The notes under the pieces were generated by a model, which saw nothing but the letters and a program-made list of their open reading frames with translations, had not been told where the DNA came from and searched no databases. Below are positions 11,001 to 17,858 of a stretch of 64,000 bases of DNA, one piece after another. This DNA comes from [Synechococcus] sp. NIES-970 (lineage in GTDB: Bacteria; Cyanobacteriota; Cyanobacteriia; Cyanobacteriales; MRBY01). The DNA lies in assembly GCA_002356215.1 (NCBI GenBank), contig AP017959.1, positions 992,001 to 1,056,000 on the forward strand, read 5' to 3'. The translations under genes were made by a program, and so were the position numbers. Each line of letters starts with the position of its first letter. Position 1 is the stretch's first letter.

Positions 11001-11868
11001 TCTTGGCCTTGCTCTCTATGCTTTCATCCAAGCCCAAAACTCCACAAATCGAGCCTCGCAATCCTCAGACTGGTGGATTTATCTCGGTGCCATAGAACTT
11101 ACAACAACAGGCATTCAAGCTCGCTGGATGTGGACTGAAATCCAAAGTCTCGATTCTGTGCGAGTTCTCCTCGTGTCAATCCTGGCCCTTTTCATTTTTC
11201 AACTGCCTTGGTCAAACCTCGGCTGGCGCGAAGCCCCATGGCATCGTCTGGCGATCGCCATGCCAGCCCTTTGTCTTACCGCCACCCAAGATGCGTCCTA
11301 TCTCAGCCTCATTAGCATCAGCATCGTCTATCTCCGTCTGGCACAAGTACAACAAAATATCCGTTGGAGTTATATCAGCCTCATTTTTGGCAACTGGCTC
11401 ATCGCTAAAACTCTGGCTGATTTTGACCTTAACCAGCCCCTCAGTTACGGTCTCCAAATTGGTCTGAGTATTTTACTGATCGTCCAACTAGACCCTAGCT
11501 TCAAATCAAAATATCAACGCAAACACAAACATTATTGGCGGCTCATCGGCAGCGGTCTTATCTGCCTCATTGCCCTAGTTTATTACCAAGAATTTGGCAT
11601 TACCCCAGCTCTCATTAGTCTAGGCTTAATCTTCCTAGCCCTCGGCTCTCAGATCCGTGCTTTTCTTTATAACGGCACAATTACCCTCATGCTGACAGGC
11701 GTTTATCAATTGGTGATCCTAATTGACCGCTACGCCTTCGCCAAATGGATCATTAGCCTTATTGCTGGAATTATTTTAATCAGCATTGCCGCAAACTTTG
11801 AAAAACGTCGTATCCAGATCCTTTCTACACTGCATCATTGGCTCGAAGAATTTAGCCTCTGGCAATAA
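8014..11868 (+). CDS. giant polytopic membrane protein (DUF2157-like)
   Basis: The 1284-residue product is made almost wholly of hydrophobic helices; I estimate 30 or more transmembrane segments. They follow a soluble N-terminus of about 105 residues whose start (LSAEHPQLLAGLDQLLQLGLIS) resembles the short N-terminal segment of DUF2157 proteins. I see no transporter or enzyme motif. Similar large proteins occur as conserved hypotheticals in other cyanobacteria, as I recall. The ATG at 8014 follows a weak GGGTTAAGAG. It stands alone between divergent grxC and the convergent HPP gene. Function is unknown. Confidence 0.75.
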   Translation: MSERKRINLSLSAEHPQLLAGLDQLLQLGLISHDWVLLLGRSQLSCPIPDEAERKIPAKQKKDSQERIPVIVGALAAAQRFQRTLPRQAKTPNILERFFEELSVRWLLFLGVFLVVLSSGVLVASQWGNFPPLGQYLVLWSYTVLFGCTGLWANRQVALNLTARTLQIIAMLLVPLNFWAVDQLAIWTSSWAGWVAIALIIPLLGGVDYFTKAHAWSKPMVAGFIALGLCHWGWESIFPPVGAVYLSIGIILVIFWGLPLAAERTHSPKIPEKTGSEFLLFGLGLLLFRGITVTGIPIGELGLGLGALGWLLTTLERPRAVAQASVKVSPFWEIGGGILLLLGWLVTVGRYDWQVLGVSALGIMWLLQRLRRTWLVTDLVALFVVGLQGGILCRNIIPLGFKTSATAAAVEFSQAYDFPYAIYSVTLLPYLVIWAIAALWFYRRGKVNLALTSERLLLMLGLILVALSLPNPTWRALNLSISAGIWFYFAEYSRPQLRLGYLYLCHGMALLALAGIIGRFSPPGDFLLWGQLCLLALVLEWGFCLWPTTCHRRKTWQRSSWYFGFILAIASLITLLITPSVVSPLWRLLWLVVPGMATLVAWNKRRQWRREGVVLSIVALVGLPVCGLVTYDWEFLIRGSFTESSSWLFLTICWAIAGILMSINVRLLPLSHLASLHLAFGSALILTVAAQWSQAWTWLIVGSLTSALWWGLSHFLQRHRQYLGRLYRNASQQWGLLFAGSVALALANYCAEQWRYFEPVEAHPEILVSSSILALVLFKKYGPKPQEEAFAMGAIALEGIVLEGARLQGSSPTAIAMVHFVLAAIFWQLQPKATALKTLTTWRAYPLIFTSLGWFWRWGYFETYTGLASLVAGILFLVIAQTYPKFSGFLRLLGFSGITLGLYEIVLFQMSRSSGGNLGDALILLAVVGIILALFYRSFYWLLSHQQKTEIYGIPLQEILTAAHLHWLIAASFKLLTLPYFLSTPPNLKILAIAVNLGLALYAFIQAQNSTNRASQSSDWWIYLGAIELTTTGIQARWMWTEIQSLDSVRVLLVSILALFIFQLPWSNLGWREAPWHRLAIAMPALCLTATQDASYLSLISISIVYLRLAQVQQNIRWSYISLIFGNWLIAKTLADFDLNQPLSYGLQIGLSILLIVQLDPSFKSKYQRKHKHYWRLIGSGLICLIALVYYQEFGITPALISLGLIFLALGSQIRAFLYNGTITLMLTGVYQLVILIDRYAFAKWIISLIAGIILISIAANFEKRRIQILSTLHHWLEEFSLWQ

Positions 11869-11976
11869 CAATATAAATGATGGCGATTAACTTTAAAAAT
11901 AGTCAATACCCCAATCCCAGAAGTATTTTGAACCATACCTGTAATGCTGAGTGAACAATCGCGAGAGCGAGCTTGC

Positions 11977-12555
11977 TCACAGCCAATGCTTCGGGTAAGG
12001 GCGCCCTGGCACGACACGACTGAAAATGACTGTCAACCAGACAATCATTACAGAACCACACAAAGCAGGCGTCAAAATAAACTGCCAAGAAGCATGGCTC
12101 AAAATGCCAATTAATGCCACCGCCCCCGAAGGTGGGTGCACCGTCCGGGTGAGTTGCATTAACTTGATGGTTACGGCCACCGCTAAACCCATAACCCAGG
12201 GAGCATCCCCAAACAAATGAAATAACACCACACAACTACATGCCCCGATTACATTGCCCACAATCACATTACGAGGCTGAGCTAATGGACTATCCGGCAC
12301 CCCGAAAACCAGCACTGCCGTAGCCCCAAAAGGGGCAGCAATTAAAGGATAAGAACTATAAAGCGAAATATAAGCGAGGGTCGAAATTCCAATAAAACTC
12401 CCCAAAAATGACAAACTAATGTGCTGCCAAGAGAAGCTAGGCTGATGTTTGCGACTCTGTTGTAGCGCGTAAAATTTGCGTCGCCAACGTCTTAAAATCA
12501 CTATATTAGAGCGTTTTTGCAGTCGAATAGATGCCCGCTGGGGAGATGCTGACAT
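11977..12555 (-). CDS. HPP family membrane protein
   Basis: The 192-residue protein has about four to five membrane segments after a basic N-terminus. It carries the signature HPPSGAVALIG near the middle and the conserved PLAQPRNVIVGN segment before it. HPP proteins in cyanobacteria and plastids have been linked to nitrite uptake; whether this one transports nitrite cannot be read from the sequence. The ATG at 12555 is preferred over an in-frame TTG five codons upstream. It is convergent with the giant membrane protein gene. Confidence 0.88.
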   Translation of the reverse strand: MSASPQRASIRLQKRSNIVILRRWRRKFYALQQSRKHQPSFSWQHISLSFLGSFIGISTLAYISLYSSYPLIAAPFGATAVLVFGVPDSPLAQPRNVIVGNVIGACSCVVLFHLFGDAPWVMGLAVAVTIKLMQLTRTVHPPSGAVALIGILSHASWQFILTPALCGSVMIVWLTVIFSRVVPGRPYPKHWL

Positions 12556-12750
12556 AAAAGGTTTTATCAAGATTAATGGAATTGCTGGAGTTTAATACTT
12601 TACTTCATGCAATAAATTAAATGTATCATGACATTTTTGCATTTGTTGATTTTCTACAAGATAAATTTGTGATTTCAATGTCAATTTTTACTTATAGAAT
12701 TAGCAAAAAATTACCTTATTCATCAGTCAGATTGAAAGCGATAAATAGAC

Positions 12751-12780
12751 AAAAAAACAGGTGAAGAAAACTTCACCTGT
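12751..12780 (-). terminator. terminator after the moaD-like gene
   Basis: A perfect 10-bp stem (12757-12766 with 12771-12780) encloses a four-base loop. Read on the minus strand, it is followed by seven T (12757 down to 12751). It ends the thrC/moaD-like transcript. Confidence 0.88.
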
Positions 12781-12811
12781 ATCAAGCATTCATGGTTTAT
12801 TGCTCAAAGCC

Positions 12812-13087
12812 TCAGCCCCCTGCTACGGCAGGGACAATGCTGACTTCATCACCGTCATTCAGAGCTGTTTCAACACCGTCAAGAAAGCGGATATCTTCTT
12901 CATTGACATAGAGGTTTAAAAAGCGCCGGGGGTTACCCTGTTCATCACAGAGGCGAGCTTTGATGCCGGGACAGTTTGTTTCTAAGGCATCGAGCAATTC
13001 TTTAATAGAAGAACCAGAACATTCAACGGTAGGTTGGTCCTTCGTAAACTTTTGGAGCGGGGTGGGGACTAGAACTTTAATTGCCAT
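12812..13087 (-). CDS. MoaD/ThiS-like sulfur carrier protein
   Basis: This 91-residue ubiquitin-fold protein ends in Gly-Gly (VPAVAGG), the feature that is adenylated and thiocarboxylated in MoaD, ThiS and CysO carriers. No other molybdopterin or thiamine gene lies nearby. It lies 93 bases downstream of threonine synthase on the same strand and shares its terminator, a pairing seen in other bacteria as I recall. The partner pathway (molybdopterin, cysteine, or other sulfur transfer) cannot be decided from the sequence. Confidence 0.88.
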   Translation of the reverse strand: MAIKVLVPTPLQKFTKDQPTVECSGSSIKELLDALETNCPGIKARLCDEQGNPRRFLNLYVNEEDIRFLDGVETALNDGDEVSIVPAVAGG

Positions 13088-13180
13088 TTTTAAGAGACAA
13101 ATTTTGACTAAGTTAACGACAGAATAAAACTGGGCAATTTTTTTATGTAGGCTAAAAATTCACCCAATTTAGAACAGCAA

Positions 13181-14488
13181 CTATACCAAAGTTTGCTGCC
13201 ACTCTAGACGCTCAAGGGTGCGAGCTCGTTCGAGGGCTTGCTCGAAGGCTTCGAGGTTTGCCTCGATGGTAAGGGGCTCACCAGCGGCATTTTGGACGGC
13301 TTCCTGGGTCTTGAGACCGTTGCCTGTAATGTAGACAACTGTTTTTTCATCGGGGTTGATTTTGCCTGCTTCTACCAGTTTTTTCAACACAGCGATGGTT
13401 GTGCCGCCAGCGGTTTCAGTAAAGATGCCTTCGGTTTCGGCGAGGAGTTTGATCCCTTCGACGATTTCGGTGTCATTGACATCTTCGATGTTGCCATTGG
13501 TCTTGTTGGCGATTTCCACGGCGTAAACGCCGTCAGCGGGGTTGCCGATCGCAATGGATTTGGCGATCGTGTTGGGCTTAACGGGGGTGATGAAGTCGCG
13601 GCCTTCTTTGTAAGCTTGGGAAATGGGGGAACAACCTTCTGCCTGGGCGCCACTGAAGCGAACGGCTTTATCTTCCACAAGACCGACTTTAACGAATTCA
13701 TTAAAACCTTTGTAGATCTTCGTGAACAAAGAACCGGAGGCAAGGGGGGCAACCACATGGTCAGGCAGTTCCCAGCCAAGCTGTTCGATCACTTCGTAGC
13801 CGAGGGTCTTGGAACCTTCGGAGTAGTAGGGGCGGAGGTTGATATTCACAAAGCCCCAACCATGGGAATTCGCTACTTCGGAACAAAGACGGTTGACTTG
13901 GTCATAGTTACCGTGAACCGCCATCAAAATGGGGTTGTAGATCAAAGTGCCGAGGACTTTACCGGCTTCGAGATCGGAGGGGATAAAAACGCAACAGTCG
14001 AGGCCAGCATGGGCGGCGATCGCCGCTGTGGAGTTGGCCAAATTCCCAGTACTGGCACAGGAAACGGTAGAAAAACCCAATTCGCGGGCGCGGGTCAATG
14101 CGACGGATACCACCCGGTCCTTGAAACTCAAGGTAGGCATATTGACCGCATCATTTTTGATGTAAAGCTCCTTGAGACCGAGGCGACGGGCCAAACGATT
14201 TGCTTTGAGGAGGGGGGTAAAACCAGTACCCACATCGATGGGCTCCCCAGCAACGGGCAAAAATTCTTTGTAGCGCCAGATAGACTTGGGGCCAGCTTCG
14301 ATGCTTGCGCGGCTTACTTTGCTGGCGATTTTGTCGTAGTCATACTTCACTTCGAGGGGGCCAAAGCAAAATTCACAAACATGGAGGGCTTTGGGTTCGT
14401 ACTCGGCGCCACATTCCTTACAGGCGAGGGCGGTGAAGTTGGCGGTGTCGAGGGAGGCGACGGCAGTATCAAGGGTTGCTTGAGTCAT
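13181..14488 (-). CDS. thrC: threonine synthase
   Basis: ThrC converts O-phosphohomoserine to threonine and phosphate with pyridoxal phosphate. The product is 435 residues. An N-terminal zinc-ribbon-like set of cysteines is visible (C23, C26, C38, C41), then the PLP lysine K123 in LSFKDRVVS and a glycine-rich phosphate-binding loop (ASTGNLANSTA). The ATG at 14488 follows GGAG by a good spacing; a longer frame to 14569 adds residues foreign to the family. It is probably co-transcribed with the MoaD-like gene downstream. Confidence 0.95.
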   Translation of the reverse strand: MTQATLDTAVASLDTANFTALACKECGAEYEPKALHVCEFCFGPLEVKYDYDKIASKVSRASIEAGPKSIWRYKEFLPVAGEPIDVGTGFTPLLKANRLARRLGLKELYIKNDAVNMPTLSFKDRVVSVALTRARELGFSTVSCASTGNLANSTAAIAAHAGLDCCVFIPSDLEAGKVLGTLIYNPILMAVHGNYDQVNRLCSEVANSHGWGFVNINLRPYYSEGSKTLGYEVIEQLGWELPDHVVAPLASGSLFTKIYKGFNEFVKVGLVEDKAVRFSGAQAEGCSPISQAYKEGRDFITPVKPNTIAKSIAIGNPADGVYAVEIANKTNGNIEDVNDTEIVEGIKLLAETEGIFTETAGGTTIAVLKKLVEAGKINPDEKTVVYITGNGLKTQEAVQNAAGEPLTIEANLEAFEQALERARTLERLEWQQTLV

Positions 14489-14623
14489 TGAATGTTTTCT
14501 CCGTTTCCATGAATGCTGAATGCTTAGTTGAAAGTCATAGTAAACAGTAAAAAAGCCGGCGTCAATCATACCCGATAAAAATAGTCGGGATTAAAGCGTC
14601 TATCAACTCATAATGAAGCAGCA

Positions 14624-14654
14624 CAAAAAAAGAGAAGAGGCGATCGCCTCTTCT
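14624..14654 (-). terminator. terminator after kaiC, HIP1-centred stem
   Basis: Positions 14633-14654 form a perfect 22-bp palindrome around GCGATCGC, extendable by a G-T pair. On the minus strand it is followed by an unbroken run of seven T (14631-14625). It lies 76 bases after the kaiC stop and closes the kai cluster. Confidence 0.85.
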
Positions 14655-14729
14655 TCTCTAAAGACCAATTAATTATCTAAAATCCCCGAAACTGTTCTCC
14701 CCTAAGGAGACGCCATCAGGCAGAGAGGA

Positions 14730-16280
14730 CTATTCTGGCAAAGTTTTATCCTGAACACCCCGCATAATCCGTGACAGTTCCGACTTCTCGTCCACTGCAA
14801 TTCGTGTCGGTGAACCGCTAATAATCCGTTCATAGTTACGGAAGGAATCCTTAATCGCGGCCCCTCCCTCACTGATGGTGTATTCTCGAATTCCCTTATC
14901 GTGCCAAGAGCCCCTCATCTTGAAGACGTTGATTGCCCGGGACATCTCGCCACGAATTTCCACATACTGCAGCATCAAAATTGTGTCTGTAATTGTCGAA
15001 ATATGGGACTCCGTAATCGAGTGAGCCCCCATAAATTGGTCCGTTGTATTCGTAAAGAAACCTGTGATTTCTTCCTGTTTCGCATAACCTGTCACGCCAA
15101 TTACAAACTGACGGAACGCGTTATTCGTCACTCCCCGCGCTAACGCCGATAGAGAATCGATCGCAATCCGAGAAGGTTTAAACTCTGAAATTTCTGATTT
15201 GATCATCTGCAAATGATCCTCCAGACCCGCTGATTCTGGGTAGGAGCAGAGCAACTTCAACAGCCCTTTGCGCTCCATTTCTTCAAAGTCAATTCCCCAG
15301 GAAGAGGCATTTCGTGACAACTGAGCCCGGGACTCTTCATAGGCGAATAAAATCGCCCGTTCGCCGCGCCGACAGCCTTCTTCCAGGAACTTACTAACCA
15401 GCAATGTCTTGCCTGTCCCCGTGGCCCCCGTTGCCAGAATGATTGAGTCTTTAAAGAAGCCACCACCACACATTTTGTCGAGAGTTTCCACACCGGAAGA
15501 AATCCGTGCGTTGGAAGAACGCTGGGTGAGACGCATCGCCCCCAGTGGGAAAATATTGATCCCATCGTTGGTGATCGTAAAAGGATATTCTCCTTTCATG
15601 TGGGTTGTTCCCCGGAGCTTGAGAATTTCGATAGTCCGCCGTCGTCGTTCTCCTTCCAGCACGTTTCGTAGAATGATGACATTATCTGAAACAAATTCTT
15701 CGACTCCAAAGCGAGCCACCGGGCCATATTCATCTAACCTTTCGGTGGTCATGATCGAAGTCACTGCTAAATGTTTGAGCCGAGCAACTAAGCGAAAAAT
15801 TTCCCGGCGCACCACTGGTGCTGCATCGTATTGCTGGAAAACCGCTGTCACAGAATCAATCGATACCAGTCGCGCATTATATTTACGGATTGCATACTGG
15901 ATCCGCTCAATCAAGGCTGAAAGATCAAAGTTTCCTACTACTTCTTGGCCATCGGGATCGGGAGATGCATCAAGGATAAAAAGCTTGCCTTCATCCACCA
16001 GGCTCTGGAGATCCCAGCCAAAGCTATGGGCATTCTGGATAATGTCTCGGGGGGATTCCTCAAAGGTGACAAACAGCCCTGGGTAATCAAAGTGTTTAAT
16101 GCCATGGTAGAGAAATTGAATCGCCAATAAGGTTTTCCCTGTGCCTGATGTCCCACTGACCAGAGTTGTTCTGCCAGAGGGTAAACCACCATGACTAATC
16201 TCATCAAGACCTTCGATGAGGGTACGAATTTTCTGGACGCCTTTAATGGCGCCGTTATTGGGGGAAATAGGCTGATTCAT
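14730..16280 (-). CDS. kaiC: circadian clock ATPase/kinase KaiC
   Basis: KaiC is the hexameric core of the cyanobacterial clock, an ATPase that phosphorylates and dephosphorylates itself over about 24 h. The 516-residue protein has two RecA-like domains. CI has Walker A GTSGTGKT at 43-50 and glutamates E74/E75. CII has Walker A GATGTGKT at 285-292 and glutamates E315/E316. The phosphorylation pair is S428/T429, preceded by T423, matching S431/T432 and T426 of the Synechococcus elongatus protein. The C-terminal tail bound by KaiA is present. No clear ribosome-binding site precedes the ATG. A terminator follows. Confidence 0.98.
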   Translation of the reverse strand: MNQPISPNNGAIKGVQKIRTLIEGLDEISHGGLPSGRTTLVSGTSGTGKTLLAIQFLYHGIKHFDYPGLFVTFEESPRDIIQNAHSFGWDLQSLVDEGKLFILDASPDPDGQEVVGNFDLSALIERIQYAIRKYNARLVSIDSVTAVFQQYDAAPVVRREIFRLVARLKHLAVTSIMTTERLDEYGPVARFGVEEFVSDNVIILRNVLEGERRRRTIEILKLRGTTHMKGEYPFTITNDGINIFPLGAMRLTQRSSNARISSGVETLDKMCGGGFFKDSIILATGATGTGKTLLVSKFLEEGCRRGERAILFAYEESRAQLSRNASSWGIDFEEMERKGLLKLLCSYPESAGLEDHLQMIKSEISEFKPSRIAIDSLSALARGVTNNAFRQFVIGVTGYAKQEEITGFFTNTTDQFMGAHSITESHISTITDTILMLQYVEIRGEMSRAINVFKMRGSWHDKGIREYTISEGGAAIKDSFRNYERIISGSPTRIAVDEKSELSRIMRGVQDKTLPE

Positions 16281-16443
16281 TACGATTTAGCGGCTAGAAA
16301 TCTCAAATAGCGAAGAGTAAATAGGGTGGATGATTGGAAATACTCGGAGTTTTCAGGTTGCCCCCTATGCTAGGCGATCGCCCAACGAACTGGAAAATAA
16401 GTTGACTTAAATGGCTTCATCCTACTAGAAGAAGGGCTTTTCC

Positions 16444-16758
16444 CTAAAGCTCCTCTTCTCGCTCTAAAAATTCCTCATAGAGGAGGTCGAGACCGATTAA
16501 AACTTTTTCTCGATCTGAGAGATCGCCGATAATCTTACGAACAGGGGGGGGCAATACCTTTGAAAGGGTTGGGGTTGCGAGTATCTTGTCCTCTTCAGCA
16601 AGCTGGGGGTTTTGAAGGACATCAATCACTTTTAGGGCATAAACGCCTTTAAAGTCTGTTTCTAAAATATTTTTTAAGGTTTTGAGGGCCCGGACAGAGT
16701 TGGGAGTGTTGCCAGCCACATAAAGCTTTAAAACATAAGTTTTCTTTAGACGATTCAT
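16444..16758 (-). CDS. kaiB: circadian clock protein KaiB
   Basis: KaiB binds phosphorylated KaiC on the CI ring, sequesters KaiA and so drives the dephosphorylation half of the clock cycle. The 104-residue length and sequence are typical: a thioredoxin-like N-terminus ([19 protein letters not shown]), the LATPTLSK segment near residues 60-67, and an acidic tail (EFLEREEEL). It lies 78 bases downstream of kaiA and 163 bases upstream of kaiC, all on the minus strand. Confidence 0.98.
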   Translation of the reverse strand: MNRLKKTYVLKLYVAGNTPNSVRALKTLKNILETDFKGVYALKVIDVLQNPQLAEEDKILATPTLSKVLPPPVRKIIGDLSDREKVLIGLDLLYEEFLEREEEL

Positions 16759-16836
16759 AGAGCGGGGCTGCTGTGGGTAGGAATAAAATTGGACTTTTGT
16801 GGATGTCAGAGAAGCGCAATTGCATCCTAGTCTATC

Positions 16837-17727
16837 CTAGAATAAAAGTTCGAAAGGTAAATCTTCACGGGGGATAGAACGGCGGTACATTTCGCACAGA
16901 TGCGCCACAATATCAATTAGGGTGAGGCGATAGTCTAAGAGAATATCTTCACTGCGACCTTCTAATTTTAATTGCTGCGAAAACTCATCCATTAATTGCA
17001 TATGAGTTTCAAGAATATATGAGACTGAAACATCCGCAAAAAAGGCTTGGTTCACAAATTGATCAATTGCTTGATTTGTGGGCAGGTCACCATTGAAGTA
17101 ATTGAGTACCACATCCCGATAGTCAGCGGCAAATTGTTCGCGAAACTCCTGTTGTTCTGCGGCAGAAAGATTGCGGTAAAAATATTTTGAGTTGCGCTTG
17201 TAGTAGACCCCTAAATAGCCGAGACGTTCTCGCAATTTTTCGGCAAGACGGCGCTGCTGCAACAGTAAAAAGGCTTGGTGGGTTTTATCGGGATTGCTCT
17301 GGCGGGGATCCTCTGGTTTATCGCTGAGGGCACAACTAGGGGCGAGGTGAAGGAATTGGGCGATCGCCTGGTCGATACTGAAAGGCAAATGCTTCAGATC
17401 GGTAAATTCCAAATACTGTTCAGCGCTATGGTAGCATTGGGTCGTCTCATCCCCTGGGAAATTCGCAACCTTTTTTGTTGGGTAAAGAAAGACGCAGGGA
17501 AGGAGAATACTGTCCTTGACTAAAGATTCAAAATAAAAATAATTTTCAGTATTTTGAATAACAACTAGACAATCAACTTTCTCTTTATTACTTTCTAGGA
17601 AAGTTAAAAATTCTTGGTTATAGTCAAGGTGTTTCACTTGGTAGCGATCGCCGCTTAATTCAGCCTCGATTTCTCCGGATTGAAACCCGGGAGGCATGAC
17701 AAGACAAAGGTAAAGTTTAGGAACCAA
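16837..17727 (-). CDS. kaiA: circadian clock protein KaiA (TTG start)
   Basis: KaiA stimulates KaiC autophosphorylation by holding the KaiC C-terminal tail exposed. The product is about 296 residues. It has an N-terminal pseudo-receiver (about 1-130), a linker and the conserved C-terminal helical bundle, containing RLGYLGVYYKR and GRSEDILLDYRLTLID. No ATG fits: the first in-frame ATG (17697) would remove strand beta-1. From memory, the Synechocystis and S. elongatus starts align with the TTG at 17727. A second TTG at 17745 would add six residues. Neither TTG has an obvious ribosome-binding site, so KaiA may be made at a low rate. Confidence 0.93.
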   Translation of the reverse strand: MVPKLYLCLVMPPGFQSGEIEAELSGDRYQVKHLDYNQEFLTFLESNKEKVDCLVVIQNTENYFYFESLVKDSILLPCVFLYPTKKVANFPGDETTQCYHSAEQYLEFTDLKHLPFSIDQAIAQFLHLAPSCALSDKPEDPRQSNPDKTHQAFLLLQQRRLAEKLRERLGYLGVYYKRNSKYFYRNLSAAEQQEFREQFAADYRDVVLNYFNGDLPTNQAIDQFVNQAFFADVSVSYILETHMQLMDEFSQQLKLEGRSEDILLDYRLTLIDIVAHLCEMYRRSIPREDLPFELLF

Positions 17728-17789
17728 TAGACCGACCGAACTCAAGATTAGCTTAGGTTAAAGGATAACTTTCTTTCCGTAATAGGACA

Positions 17790-17818
17790 ATTATAAAAAT
17801 AAACTTAATTTTTTACTT
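17790..17818 (-). promoter_or_regulatory. candidate kaiA promoter
   Basis: On the minus strand a perfect TATAAT lies at 17795-17790, within a T-rich setting, with only a weak -35 region about 17 bases upstream. Transcription would begin near 17783, upstream of both possible TTG starts of kaiA and downstream of the preceding glycosyltransferase gene. Confidence 0.4.
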
Positions 17819-17858
17819 GCATATCCTAGGGATCACTCCAGTTGAAGTCTCTAGAATG

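Noticed and set aside
13238-14491. 417-codon plus-strand frame opposite thrC
   Set aside because: It lies exactly antisense to a clear threonine synthase, is rich in Gly, Phe and Asp as mirror frames are, and has no family motif or ribosome-binding site.
15409-16086. 225-codon plus-strand frame opposite kaiC
   Set aside because: Antisense shadow of kaiC; serine/arginine-rich with no recognisable domain.
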